Source of the DNA: CBDAQA01 sp965247815
Lineage (GTDB): Bacteria; Planctomycetota; Phycisphaerae; Tepidisphaerales; Tepidisphaeraceae
NCBI GenBank assembly: GCA_965247815.1
Contig: CBDFHW010000025.1
Coordinates: 310,001 to 374,000, forward strand
Length of the DNA: 64,000 bases
Direction of reading: 5' to 3'
Shown: positions 20,201 through 29,304 of the stretch, in pieces
Numbering within the stretch: position 1 is the first letter of the stretch
Layout of the letters: each line of letters starts with the position of its first letter
The notes under the pieces: model-generated
What the model was told of the DNA's origin: nothing
Database searches by the model: none
The model's input: the letters and a program-made list of their open reading frames with translations, nothing else
Translations under genes and position numbers: made by a program

Positions 20201-22122
20201 AAGAAGGCGGCGTTTGACGTCAGGTAGGACGGCTTGAGTCCGTACGCTCCGAGCCCGCCCCCGCGTGACCCGGCGTAGACCATGCCATTCGCTTCGGTCG
20301 GGACGTGGAAGTGGATCGACCCACCGAGCGAGTCGCCGGCGGTCGTGTTCGAATCGTAAATTGGCGCGACAAAACTCGATGCGTTATAGGCGAGCAGATT
20401 GGACCCGCCGGGATTCTGCGCGAACGCGACGCCGTTGGTGTTCCCGTTGGCCGACAGTTCGAACGTCTCGCCGGGGTATCCGAAGTTGTTCGTCGTGGCG
20501 ATCGGGGTGTAAGCGGGCGCGGTGTAATTGCGGGCGGCGTAATCTTCCAGCGCCTGGATATTAATCTCCAGCGCGGGCGTGCCTTTGACGCCCATGTAGA
20601 TGTTGCCGTTCCAATAGGTCGCCGACGAGTAAATCTGCTTGTTGCCGTTGTTCAACGTCGTATTGGGGTACTCGGCGACCACGCGGTCGTACGGCCGGGG
20701 GTCGACGCTGGTGACACCGGTCGGGTAGGTGAAGTTAAATTTCCCCATGTTATTGCGGTCGATCAGGTAGATCCGCGATTCTTTGCCGCCGACCATGAGC
20801 ATCGGGTTGCCTGCCGGGCTTAGCAGACTGTCGGGCAGAAGCGTCGCGCCGCCGGACCCGAGGTCCAGATCCAGGTCGTTCAATTCGAACGCGTTCGACG
20901 GGGTGAAATAGTCGGCGACTTTCAGGCCCCAGCCGTTGCCGTTCTGGCTGGCCTGCGTGGACGTGTCGGGGGTCAGCTTAAGGACCGAATCTCCGTAGTC
21001 GTGGTCGAGCGGGAAACCGCCCGCGTCGAAGTTCGAGGCCTGGCCGTTGAACGCGCCGTTACCGGTGACGAGGTAAAGATTGGTGCCGTCGGTGGAGATG
21101 TTCGACCCGGACATCCAGATCCCGCCCAGGTTCCAGAACGGGGTCGACGAACTGACGACGGTGTCGGGCTCGAAGTTCGGCGCGGTGTTGAAGACCGCTT
21201 TGATCGAAAGGTCGGTCGCGGAGTACCCGAGCACCCAGCCGTAATACGGACCGTCGTCGCCGTGCGACGCGAACCCGAGGTAGACCACGCCGTTGATCAA
21301 ACTGACGGCCGTCCGCTCCATCTGCTCGATGGCGTTGAACGCCAGCACGTACCCGGTCGCGCCACCCGGGGCGGCGACCCAGCCGTCGGTGTCGGGATAA
21401 ACCGGTGTCGGGTGACCCGCGGGGTTGTTGTTCCCGGTGCCGTTAATGATCGGGCCGGCGACGTAGGTATACGGCCCGGTGGTGGTGAGCCCGCTGGGCG
21501 CGAGCGTGTCACCGATCAGCGCCGGCGTCATCACCGACGTTCCGTCGTGAATCGACACCGCCCACAACCGCTGGGCGAAATGCTTCCCATCCGCGCGGAT
21601 CTCCTTGGTGTTGGCGTTCAGGTAAAGAATGCCGGTGTTGGCGTCGACCGCCGGCGTGGCGAGGATGCCGAGCTGAGCGCCGACGTCGGGGTTGTTCGCG
21701 ATGTCCGCTTGCAGGATCGTGGTGACACCGGTGGTGGGGGTGAGCACGGTCGGGTCGGTGGTGTTGGTGAAGTTGTCGTGCCAGAGCACCGAACCGGTGT
21801 TGGCGTCGAGCGCGTACAGCCCGTCGGCTTCGGTGCCGATGAACACCACGCTGTGGACGCCCGGGCTCGTGCCGGTCGTGATGTTCACGTTCTGCATGTA
21901 CAACGGCTGGGCGATCACGTCCCCGCCGTCGAGCGACGCGGTGTACTGTTTCCCGAAGTCGGCCGGGATGACGTTCGATGGGGTGAGGACCGTTTCGGCT
22001 AGATTCGCGCCATCGTTTCGCGGGTTTCCGTGGTGAGTCAGTACGTCGACCGACATCATCAGACGCGACTCGAGTGCTTCGGACAGGACGCGACGACCTC
22101 GCAGGCTTCTAAACTTCTTCAC
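17228..22122 (-). CDS. giant LEPR-XLL protein (PQQ-like propeller, Fn3, dockerin-like, Ig-like repeats, LamG), interrupted by two one-base frameshifts
   Basis: Three consecutive frames form one coding unit of about 1630 residues. The first frame (22122 to about 19990) has LESRLMMS, a PQQ-type beta-propeller (LYALDANTGSVLWHDNF) and an Fn3 domain. Removing one C at 19988-19989 continues YRVVASNGPSSTAASNVVVF into the second frame: beta-strand repeats, then the dockerin-like pair GDANLDGLVDGSDYTKID / GDFNYDNKVDGSDYTLID. Removing one C from the run at 18849-18852 continues NTQGSLAPTRVAIST into the third frame: four Ig-like filamin repeats and a C-terminal LamG domain. The GTG at 22122 follows AGGAG and is preferred to the TTG at 22158. 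Sequencing error or recent pseudogenisation are both possible. Confidence 0.75.
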
Positions 22123-22297
22123 GCAATTTCTCCTCTTGCTTCCGCTCGGGCAGGACAAACTCCACTGAAAACAATTGTGACAGCCAGTTCCTCAAATGCC
22201 AGCAAAAACTCGGCGCAAGCAGCTTTGGGAACGCCGGTGCGGCATTATAGCCGCGAATCGCGACTTCCATCGACGCCGCGCGTAACATCGGCCCCAC

Positions 22298-23698
22298 ATG
22301 ACCCGTGTCCAGCCCGCCTTGCTCGAACCCGAATTACTGCCGTTACGACGGTCTAATCGCCAGTTACTAACCGAATTGCTGGCGCTGGCGATCCCCGTCT
22401 GGGCTGAGCAGGCGCTGCACATGCTCGTGGGCATCAACGACACGTTCCTGGCCAACCGGTTGCCGGTGGACGCGCCGGCGGCGGGGGCGGCGGTGGGGAC
22501 TATCACTTATTTTCTGTGGTTCATCGGCCTGCTCGTCGGCTCCGTGGGCACCGGCAGCACCGCGATCATCTCCCGGGCCAAGGGGGCACGGCACCGGCGC
22601 CTTTCCAACACCGTCACCGGTCAGTCGGTGTCGGCGGCGGTGCTGATCGGGGTTCTCACCGGTGTTTTTCTGTTCGTCGCCGCCCGACCGGTCATCGCCA
22701 TGACCCAGTTGCCCGCGACGGCCCACGGGTTCGCGCTGTCGTACCTTCGGTTGCTGAGCGTCTCGATGCCGTTCACGATGCTGATGTTCATCGCCGGGTC
22801 GTGCCAGCGGGGCGGGGGTGACACGATCACGCCGTCGATCGTGATGGTGATCGTCGACGTCATCAACATGCTCTGCAGCTTCGCGCTCTGCCGGGGGTGG
22901 TTCGGGTTGCCGGTGATGGGGTTCAACGGCATCGCGATCGGGACGATCATCGCTTATGTGGCCGGCGGGGTGATACAGCTGGTCGTGCTGCTGCGCGGCA
23001 CCGACGCGGTGCGGTTGTACCTGCACCGGTTATGGCCCCACTGGGTGACGATCAAACGCCTGTTCCGGATCGGCATGCCGGCCATGGTCGAAGGGCTTCT
23101 GGCCTGGCTGGCAAACTTCGGCGTGATTGCGATCATCAACCGGGTCGACCAGACCAGCGCCATGAGCTCGGCGCACATGAACACGATCCGGATCGAAGGG
23201 ATCAGCTTTCTGTCCGGGATGGCGTTCGCGACCGCCGCCGCCACGATGGTCGGCACGAGCCTGGGGCGAAAAGACCCGGACCGCGCCCGCAGGTCGGCAT
23301 ACGTCGCCTACTGGGTCGGCGGGGGGATCATGACCCTGTGCGGTCTGCTGTTCATCACAGTCGGGTCTTACCCCGCGAGGTTCATTGCCGGGCAGGACCC
23401 GCACATCATTCGTTTGACGACCAACTGCCTGTTCATCACCGGTTTTATTCAGAGCGGATTTGCCGCGAACATCATCTTCGGCGGGGCACTCCGCGGCGCC
23501 GGCGATACGTTCGTTGTCATGATCATCAACCTGACCACGGTGATCTTGCTGCGATTCGCAGGAGTAATCCTCGTCGGCCTTTACCTGCACCGCGGACTCG
23601 AAGCGATCTGGTGCGTGCTGGCCGGAGAACTATTCGTCCGCGGCGTCCTGATCTACGCCCGGTTCTGGCAGGGGACTTGGAACAAGATTGAGGTCTAA
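22298..23698 (+). CDS. MATE family multidrug/cation exporter
   Basis: A 466-residue protein with twelve predicted membrane segments in two related halves, as in NorM/DinF-type multidrug and toxic-compound extruders. Diagnostic stretches are LLALAIPVWAEQALHMLVGINDTFLAN in the first helix region, GMPAMVEGLLAWLAN at the start of the second half and FIQSGFAANIIFGGALRGAGDT near the end. It would export organic cations from the cytoplasm using a Na+ or H+ gradient; the substrate is not readable. It is divergent from the giant LEPR-XLL gene and convergent with the TPM-domain gene. Confidence 0.88.
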   Translation: MTRVQPALLEPELLPLRRSNRQLLTELLALAIPVWAEQALHMLVGINDTFLANRLPVDAPAAGAAVGTITYFLWFIGLLVGSVGTGSTAIISRAKGARHRRLSNTVTGQSVSAAVLIGVLTGVFLFVAARPVIAMTQLPATAHGFALSYLRLLSVSMPFTMLMFIAGSCQRGGGDTITPSIVMVIVDVINMLCSFALCRGWFGLPVMGFNGIAIGTIIAYVAGGVIQLVVLLRGTDAVRLYLHRLWPHWVTIKRLFRIGMPAMVEGLLAWLANFGVIAIINRVDQTSAMSSAHMNTIRIEGISFLSGMAFATAAATMVGTSLGRKDPDRARRSAYVAYWVGGGIMTLCGLLFITVGSYPARFIAGQDPHIIRLTTNCLFITGFIQSGFAANIIFGGALRGAGDTFVVMIINLTTVILLRFAGVILVGLYLHRGLEAIWCVLAGELFVRGVLIYARFWQGTWNKIEV

Positions 23699-23771
23699 GG
23701 CCACGATTGCCGTCTGGGCGACACGATGTTCTTATACACAGTCCAGATAAAGCTGGCCAAAATCTGCGTGT

Positions 23772-23833
23772 AGCGGCTGTCCCGCAGGGAAGCTTTTCGC
23801 CGGTCCAATATGCGTCCCCGCGGGACAGCCGCT
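23772..23833. repeat. perfect 14-bp inverted repeat with 34-base loop
   Basis: AGCGGCTGTCCCGC at 772-785 and GCGGGACAGCCGCT at 820-833 (plus 23000) pair perfectly around a 34-base loop, in the 173-bp gap between two convergent genes. There is no T-run on either side, so it is not a typical intrinsic terminator. Size and position fit a REP-like palindromic unit, but the window contains no second copy that I can see. Confidence 0.5.
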
Positions 23834-23871
23834 TAAACCGGGATTTCGGAGAGTAGCATTTGGAATGTGAA

Positions 23872-24930
23872 TTAGAAATCACCGCCACTCGATCCACCGC
23901 TGTCACCCCCGCCGCCACCACCGGACGAGCCGAAGTCGCCGCCGCTGCCCGCGTCACCCATCTGCCCCGCGTCTGACGGACCAGAGTCGAAGCTGCCGCC
24001 ACCGCCCGCGGCGTTGGCCGAACTGTCACCCCAACCGGCCTGTGACGAACCCGAGCCGCTGGGGTCGTTGCGATGTTCGAACCGATTTTCGGCATACCCG
24101 CCGAGCGCGCCGCCCAAGAGCCCACCGAGGATGCCCCGGCCGAATCCGCCGCCGCCACCACCGGCCGCGCCGCCGTAGCCCTGGCCATACCCTTGGCCCA
24201 TGTTCTGTCCGCCCGGTGGCATCATGCCGCCGGGCCCACCGCCGTATCCACCGCCCGAGCGACCCCGGAAGATCGCGCGAATGATGCTGAAGATCACCAC
24301 CGCCGCCACCCCCAGGCAGAGCAGTGACCCGAGTCCGAGCCCCATCCCCCCGCTCGACGATCGGCCGCCGGGCAATGGACTGGTATTACCGCCGGTTCGA
24401 GCCGGCTGCTGCTGCATCGGCGTCGCACCCGGGGCCGCGCCGTTGATGTTGGCGGTGTAGGCCCGGTCGACGTTCTCGACGGCGTCGGCGAGGCCCTGGT
24501 CGTACTGCTTGTCGTGCAGTGAAGTCTGCAGTTGCTTGCGCAGCGTGTCCGCATCCGCCTGAGTGAAGTCCCCGCGTGAGAGCGTGTTTTTGCCGACCTT
24601 CACTTCAAGGTGAGTCGGGTTCATGCAGATCAGCACGTAGACGCCATTGACCTTTCGTTCCTGACCTCGGCTCACGGCCCATTTGTCGAAGAACCCTTTC
24701 TTCTCCGCGGCGTCGGTCGGCACGGGCTGACCGTCCGGCACCGCCGCGAACGTTTCGATCACCAGTTCTTTATTATGCGTCTGTTTCAGCTTGGTCATCG
24801 CGTCGTTGGCTTGATCGACGGCAGACTTGCTGAAAATCGCGGCGTTGTCTTTCACATCGGCGTGCACCATCGCAGGCAGCGCCAGCAGAATCGTGAGAAC
24901 AAACGACGACAACCAGGACCAATTCTTCAT
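23872..24930 (-). CDS. TPM-domain membrane protein with glycine-rich tail
   Basis: A 352-residue protein. A signal peptide (residues 1-24, ending MVHA) leads into a TPM (TLP18.3/Psb32/MOLO-1) domain at about 25-155, with VYVLICMNPTHLEVKVGKN as the core strand. A single membrane helix follows (about 205-228), then a tail composed largely of Gly, Ser and Asp, ending GGSSGGDF. The TPM domain is found in membrane-associated proteins linked to photosystem repair in plants and to phosphatase-like activity in vitro; in bacteria its role is undefined. AGGAG stands six bases before the ATG. The low-complexity tail resembles YgcG-type proteins. Confidence 0.82.
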   Translation of the reverse strand: MKNWSWLSSFVLTILLALPAMVHADVKDNAAIFSKSAVDQANDAMTKLKQTHNKELVIETFAAVPDGQPVPTDAAEKKGFFDKWAVSRGQERKVNGVYVLICMNPTHLEVKVGKNTLSRGDFTQADADTLRKQLQTSLHDKQYDQGLADAVENVDRAYTANINGAAPGATPMQQQPARTGGNTSPLPGGRSSSGGMGLGLGSLLCLGVAAVVIFSIIRAIFRGRSGGGYGGGPGGMMPPGGQNMGQGYGQGYGGAAGGGGGGFGRGILGGLLGGALGGYAENRFEHRNDPSGSGSSQAGWGDSSANAAGGGGSFDSGPSDAGQMGDAGSGGDFGSSGGGGGGDSGGSSGGDF

Positions 24931-25001
24931 GAGAGATCTCCTTCAGCCGGCATAGTAGTCCCGGGTGGACTTTTCGTGCAGCTATAAAAAACGACGAATC
25001 G

Positions 25002-25433
25002 TCAACCGGGCAGGGCGGGGCTGATCTCGATCTCTCGGACATTTTCGTCCAACGGTGTGATGCGGACAATGTAAACAGCGGCAGGCAGCAGCCCGGCGAC
25101 GCGCGACGGCCACTCGACCGCGACCACACCACCCTGTTCGAGCAGTTCGGAAAAACCGATCGCCTCGAAGTCGTCGCTGCCGCCGACTCGATACGCGTCG
25201 AGGTGGTACACGACCAGCCGGCCGGTGTCGTAAACATTCATTAGCGCGAACGTGGGGCTCGACACCGACCGGGTCGACCCGCCGAGCCCGTGCACCAGTC
25301 CGCGGACGAACTGCGTCTTGCCCGCGCCGAGGTCCCCTTCCAGCGCGATCACTTCGCCGCCGACGAACGTGCGGGCCAGCTCCGCGGCGACGGATTCGGT
25401 TTCTGCGACGGAATGGGAGAGATGGACTGTCAT
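25002..25433 (-). CDS. tsaE: tRNA threonylcarbamoyladenosine biosynthesis ATPase TsaE
   Basis: A 143-residue P-loop protein. Walker A is GDLGAGKT (residues 33-40), followed by FVRGLVHGLGG, SPTFALMNVYD and LVVYHLDAYRVGG, all standard TsaE blocks, and the C-terminal EWPSRV motif. With TsaB, TsaC and TsaD it makes t6A37 on ANN-decoding tRNAs in the cytoplasm. The frame extends upstream to 25502 inside thiL, but the ATG at 25433 matches the usual family length. It lies 25 bases downstream of thiL and is probably translated from the same transcript. Confidence 0.93.
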   Translation of the reverse strand: MTVHLSHSVAETESVAAELARTFVGGEVIALEGDLGAGKTQFVRGLVHGLGGSTRSVSSPTFALMNVYDTGRLVVYHLDAYRVGGSDDFEAIGFSELLEQGGVVAVEWPSRVAGLLPAAVYIVRITPLDENVREIEISPALPG

Positions 25434-25458
25434 AGCAAACCAACTCAAACCGGCATCC

Positions 25459-26340
25459 TTACAACGCGTGCTCCCAGCCGTCCGAGTCCAACCGCATCTC
25501 ACTGCCTGCGCGGTGCATTGTGAGACCGTGCCCGGCTTTAATCCGGCCGACCTTCACGCAGGGCTCCGGCAGCTCATCGGGCGAAACAATCAGCAGCTCG
25601 TAATCCTCACCATCGGTCATCGCGTGAAAGCCGGCCTGCTTCGAACTACTAAGCCGCCCGACATCTTCATGAACCGGCAACAACCCCGTGTCCACCGAAG
25701 CACCGACCCCGCTGGCCGAGCAGATGTTCCGCAGGTCCCGGGCGAGGCCGTCGCTGAGATCAGCCATCGCACGGAGCTTGTAGTTTTTAGCGAGGTATCT
25801 TGCCAGAGCCACCCGCGGCTCGAAGGTCATGTGACGACCCAGAATGCTCCCGCCGAGCGGGCCGGTGACGTAGACATGATCACCCGGTCGTGCCCCGTTG
25901 CGGGTGATGGGTTCAACACCATCTGCCTTCCCGAGAATCGTCACCGTGACCACCAGCTTGCCCGACCACGATGCGGTGTCGCCGCCGACGATCGGGCAAT
26001 CGAACATCGCCCCGGCCTCCTGCATCCCGGTGAACAGCTGCTTGGCGTAGTCCTCCCCGCAGCCTTTCGGTAATGCGAGTGTGACCACCGCCGCCGCGGG
26101 CAGGCAGGCCATCGCTGCACAGTCGCTGAGGTTCCGGTTCATCGCCTTGCGGCCAATGTCCCATGGCGAATGAATTGACGAATCGAAATGCACGCCGTCC
26201 AGCACCTGATCGACGCCGACCAGCATCGTGTCGTCGTCCCAGTTCAGCACCGCAAGGTCGTCACCGATACCAAGCCGCACGCGCGGGTCGGGCTTCTGCT
26301 GTGATCGGATCCAGTCGATAAAATCGAACTCGCCGGGCAT
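25459..26340 (-). CDS. thiL: thiamine-monophosphate kinase
   Basis: A 293-residue enzyme converting thiamine phosphate to the diphosphate with ATP. Conserved parts visible are LGIGDDLAVLN near the N-terminus, DQVLDGVHFD, IGRKAMNRNLSDCAAMA, CPIVGGDT, YVTGPLGGS and MADLSDGLARDL, covering the metal and nucleotide sites of the PurM-like fold. The frame is open to 26379, but MPGEFDFIDWI at 26340 is the normal N-terminus. It is followed closely by tsaE, a common bacterial arrangement. No TPP riboswitch is evident in the short gap to the divergent aminopeptidase gene. Confidence 0.93.
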   Translation of the reverse strand: MPGEFDFIDWIRSQQKPDPRVRLGIGDDLAVLNWDDDTMLVGVDQVLDGVHFDSSIHSPWDIGRKAMNRNLSDCAAMACLPAAAVVTLALPKGCGEDYAKQLFTGMQEAGAMFDCPIVGGDTASWSGKLVVTVTILGKADGVEPITRNGARPGDHVYVTGPLGGSILGRHMTFEPRVALARYLAKNYKLRAMADLSDGLARDLRNICSASGVGASVDTGLLPVHEDVGRLSSSKQAGFHAMTDGEDYELLIVSPDELPEPCVKVGRIKAGHGLTMHRAGSEMRLDSDGWEHAL

Positions 26341-26434
26341 GGCCGGATTAGAGCGCGCCGCCCCGCAAACTACAACCACAGCCGGGGTGCCGAACGGCGT
26401 TGCCCGTGTCCAACGGCGGTTCTACACTCCCCTC

Positions 26435-27562
26435 ATGCGTGATCCTCGACTTGCCAAACTGGCCGATGTACTCGTTCGTTACAGTGTCGATGTGCGTCCC
26501 GGGCAACTGGTTCGTATCAGCGGGCCGCCGGTCTCGTCGCCGTTGGTGGTCGAGCTGTATCGCGCAGTGGTTAAAGCCGGGGGTCATCCGATCGTCCGTA
26601 GCGCCCCCGAGGAACTGTCCGAGATTCTCATTAAGGAAGGCTCCGACGAACAGCTGCAGTTCGTGAACCCGGTCACGCAGTTCGAATACGACAGGATCGA
26701 CGCTTCGATCGGCATCTGGGCCGAGGAGAACACCAAGTCGATGACCAACGCCGACCCGAAACGCATGGCATTAACCGAAGTCGCCCGCCGGCCGTTGATG
26801 GAGTCCTTCATGAAACGGGCGGCCGAGGGCTCGCTGCGGTGGACCGGCACGCAGTACCCCTGCCAGGCCTCGGCCCAGGACGCGGAGATGAGCCTCGGCG
26901 AATACGAAGACTTCGTCTTTAACGCCGGCCTGTTGAACCACCCCGACCCGATCGCCAGTTGGAAACAGGTCAGCCAGCGACAGCAACGGCTCACCGATTT
27001 CCTACAGGGTAAAAGCGACTACCGCGTCGTCGCCGCCAACGGCACCGACATCCGCATGTCCGTCGCCGGCATGAAATGGGTCAACTGCGACGGCCACGAA
27101 AACTTCCCCGACGGGGAAGTCTTCACCGGCCCGGTGCTCGACAGCGCCAACGGCACCATCCACTTCAGCTTCCCCGCCGTGCACCACGGCCGCGAGGTCC
27201 AGGACGTCCGCCTGAGTTTCAAAGACGGAAAAGTCGTCGACGCCAGCGCCAGCAAAGGCGAAGCATTTCTATTCTCCATGCTCGACATGGACAACGGCAG
27301 CCGACTGCTCGGCGAATGTGCGATCGGAACCAACTTCGGCATCCAGCAATACACCCGCAACACCCTCTTCGACGAAAAGATCGGCGGCACCGTCCACTTC
27401 GCCCTCGGGGCCGGTTACCCCGAAACCGGCAACGCCAACCAAAGCGGCCTGCACTGGGACATGGTCTGCGACCTCCGCCAAGGAGGTCACATCGAGATCG
27501 ACGGCCACCAAATTAACCTCAACGGACGCTTCACAAACCCGCAATTCCCCAACCCCGGTTGA
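26435..27562 (+). CDS. M29 family aminopeptidase
   Basis: A 375-residue metallopeptidase related to aminopeptidase T/AmpS. It starts MRDPRLAKLADVLVRYSVDVRPGQLV, typical of the family. The metal and active-site residues lie in the second half: FPDGEVFTGP (Glu), GECAIGTNFGI (Glu), GTVHFALG (His), GAGYPETG and HWDMVCDL (His, Asp). It removes N-terminal residues from peptides in the cytoplasm with two divalent metals. The frame is open back to 26228 inside thiL, but family alignment supports the ATG at 26435, although no ribosome site is obvious there. Confidence 0.9.
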   Translation: MRDPRLAKLADVLVRYSVDVRPGQLVRISGPPVSSPLVVELYRAVVKAGGHPIVRSAPEELSEILIKEGSDEQLQFVNPVTQFEYDRIDASIGIWAEENTKSMTNADPKRMALTEVARRPLMESFMKRAAEGSLRWTGTQYPCQASAQDAEMSLGEYEDFVFNAGLLNHPDPIASWKQVSQRQQRLTDFLQGKSDYRVVAANGTDIRMSVAGMKWVNCDGHENFPDGEVFTGPVLDSANGTIHFSFPAVHHGREVQDVRLSFKDGKVVDASASKGEAFLFSMLDMDNGSRLLGECAIGTNFGIQQYTRNTLFDEKIGGTVHFALGAGYPETGNANQSGLHWDMVCDLRQGGHIEIDGHQINLNGRFTNPQFPNPG

Positions 27563-27992
27563 CCGTACAACCTGCCTTTCCAGCCCAAAAACGCCGATTT
27601 TCAAGGAGCCAAATTGCCCGTCTTGCCCGAAATCAAAAATTCCAGCTCATTTGTCGCATATCGAACTAGGATGGAGGCGTAAACTGTTTTGTATTGTAGG
27701 TTTATGTTAATGGATCGCATTTCGTCCGGGCGACCGCCGGGCCGGGGGTTCGGCCGGCGCCTTTCGGGCCGGTGGGGTTCCCGGTTAAAACCCGGCTTTT
27801 ATACGGAGTTCAGTCGAGAGCCGCGCGCTATCTGCGTCCATATCGTAGCCGCGTGGCTTCAGCCGGCGGAGGGCCGAGAATCGATGCGGTTCGGCGATCG
27901 TCCGCGGGCTAAAGCCGGGCTAAACCCGGGCGGCCGAACTTCTGATATTACGCTCGAATCAAACGGGATTTGTCTAACACGGAAGTACGCGA
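27563..27992. other. intergenic spacer with degenerate GC-rich palindromes
   Basis: About 430 bp with no supported gene. From 27730 to 27945 it contains repeated short palindromic words such as GGCCGGCGCC, GGTTAAAACC, CCGGGCTAAACCCGGG and GTGGCTTCAGCCGGCGG. These resemble the CGGGCTAAAGCCCG-type REP units common in planctomycete genomes. They are imperfect and probably decayed. The segment ends at the methylase fragment, so it may be part of a recombination scar. Confidence 0.4.
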
Positions 27993-28166
27993 ATGCCAGA
28001 ACTGAACTGGGTCGGCAAGCAGGCCGTCCTCCACCACCACGCCAAAGTCCCGTACCGGCTGCTGAAATGCGACGGCGACCTCACCGCCGGTGACCCCGCC
28101 GGCGGAAACCTCTTCGTCCAGGGCGACAACCTCTCCCGCACGGCCCGACTCGCCCGCAGCCGTTGA
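27993..28166 (+). pseudogene. N-terminal fragment of a site-specific DNA methyltransferase (type III Mod-like)
   Basis: A 57-codon frame starting MPELNWVGKQAV and continuing HHHAKVPYRLLKCDGDL and GGNLFVQGDNL. This matches the conserved start of Mod-type adenine methylases, in which the GDNL block is normally followed by LxALKALLPYYAG and then the SAM-binding and DPPY motifs. Here homology stops right after GDNL and the frame ends ten codons later (SRTARLARSR, stop). No catalytic part remains. The 3' end runs directly into a histidine-kinase fragment in another frame, so this is the left side of a deletion junction. Confidence 0.65.
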
Positions 28167-28644
28167 ACGCAAACGAGCTTACTATGGACGTGCTGATATT
28201 CATGGAAAAGGACTTGTCGGCACGCGGGGGGAAATTCGTCACCGACCTTTCGGGCACGCTCCGCCTGGTTTTCTGCGATCCGGTGCAATTCCAGCAGGTG
28301 CTGAACAACCCCGTCCGCAACGCCGCCGATTCGATGCCTCAAAACACATCAGGTGTTCGCGAGCTCACGCTCCAGTATGATTGCAAAGTTCATGATATGT
28401 TTGAGATCTGCGTATCGGACACAGGACCGGGTATACCGGCCGGACAGAACGAGAAGATCTTCGAGCCTTATTACACGACGAAGGCGTCCGGAATCGGCTT
28501 GGGGTTGTCGCTGAGCCGGGCGATCGCGACAGCGTACGGGGGCAGCTGACGACAGAGCAAGCCGCCGACCAGACGGCCGTGAAGCGGACACGCGGAGCGC
28601 TGTTTTGTTTCAAGAGCCCGGCGGCGGAGAATCGTTATGCCTAA
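28154..28644 (+). pseudogene. histidine kinase ATPase-domain fragment, 5'-truncated and frameshifted
   Basis: From QPLNANELTMDVL onward this is the catalytic half of a sensor kinase: N-box QVLNNPVRNAADSM, G1 SDTGPGIP, F-box IFEPYYTTK and G2 GIGLGLSLSRAIATAYGG. The sensor and the phosphorylated His are absent; the sequence begins at a methylase fragment. The frame stops at 28549, but one extra G in the run 28538-28542 would continue GGQLTTEQAADQTAV...GALFCFKSP to a stop at 28642-28644. That stop overlaps the ATG of the next gene by eight bases, the usual coupling of kinase and regulator. So the shift is recent or a sequencing error, while the loss of the front half is real. Confidence 0.7.
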
Positions 28645-29263
28645 TAAAAATGCCGGACCGACTGTATTTCTGGTGGACGACGACCCGTCGGTGCTGCGGG
28701 CAATTAAAAGACTGGTCCGGTCGGGCGGATTTCGCGTCGAGGCGTTTCGATCGCCTGAAGAGTTGTTAAGGCAACAGAACCCTGCGACCCCGGGCTGCCT
28801 GGTGCTCGAGGTGACCATGCCGGTGCTGAACGGGTTCGACCTGAAACAATCGCTCGCGGCGGCGGGCAACCGGCTGCCAATCATTTTTCTCAGCGGGACC
28901 GACTCGGTCTCGGTTGCCGTTCTGGCAATGAAATCCGGCGCGGTCGACTTTCTGAGTAAGCCCTGCCCGGACGAGGTCTTGATGGAAGCGATCTCGCGTG
29001 CGATCGAGAAGGACAAGCAGTCCCGAAATCGCGCCGTCGACGACGCTGCTCTGGCCTCGCTGTTTGCCAGGCTCACTCCCCGTGAACACCAGGTAATGCT
29101 GGGCGTCGTCGCGGGGAAGGAGAACAAGATAATTGCCGCCGAGTTGGGTACGGTCGAGAAAACAGTCAAGGTCCACCGCGCACGAGTGATGGAAAAGCTG
29201 AACGTCTCGAGCGTTGCTGACCTCACAAGGCTGAGCGGGCGCGCGGGCTACGACGGCGTCTGA
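28637..29263 (+). CDS. FixJ/NarL-type response regulator with Glu in place of the phosphoacceptor Asp
   Basis: A 208-residue regulator. The receiver domain (about 8-125) has the acidic cluster DDD (14-16), the switch Ser86 (FLSGT) and Lys108 (LSKPCP). The position normally held by the phosphorylated Asp is Glu58 (GCLVLEVTMPVLNG, codon GAG). The LuxR-type helix-turn-helix (about 140-205) reads LTPREHQVMLGVVAGKENKIIAAELG followed by TVEKTVKVHRARVMEKL. Glu at this site often mimics phosphorylation, so the protein may bind DNA without its kinase. The start overlaps the kinase fragment's restored stop. It lies just upstream of a PEP-CTERM protease gene, a possible target. Confidence 0.88.
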   Translation: MPNKNAGPTVFLVDDDPSVLRAIKRLVRSGGFRVEAFRSPEELLRQQNPATPGCLVLEVTMPVLNGFDLKQSLAAAGNRLPIIFLSGTDSVSVAVLAMKSGAVDFLSKPCPDEVLMEAISRAIEKDKQSRNRAVDDAALASLFARLTPREHQVMLGVVAGKENKIIAAELGTVEKTVKVHRARVMEKLNVSSVADLTRLSGRAGYDGV

Positions 29264-29288
29264 AGAATGTTTTTGTCATTATTTGATG

Positions 29289-29304
29289 TTGGACCAAAGT
29301 CCAA
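29289..29304. promoter_or_regulatory. candidate operator, inverted repeat TTGGAC-CAAA-GTCCAA
   Basis: A perfect 6-bp inverted repeat with a 4-base spacer in the AT-rich 202-bp gap between the FixJ-like regulator and the PEP-CTERM protease. Its symmetry suits a dimeric LuxR-type helix-turn-helix. There is no T-run, so a terminator is less likely. The assignment is from position and symmetry only. Confidence 0.3.

Noticed and set aside
23872..24200. Gly/Ser repeat DNA of the TPM gene as a CRISPR or tandem-repeat array
   Set aside because: It is coding low-complexity sequence with no regular spacer structure. No CRISPR array is seen anywhere in the window.
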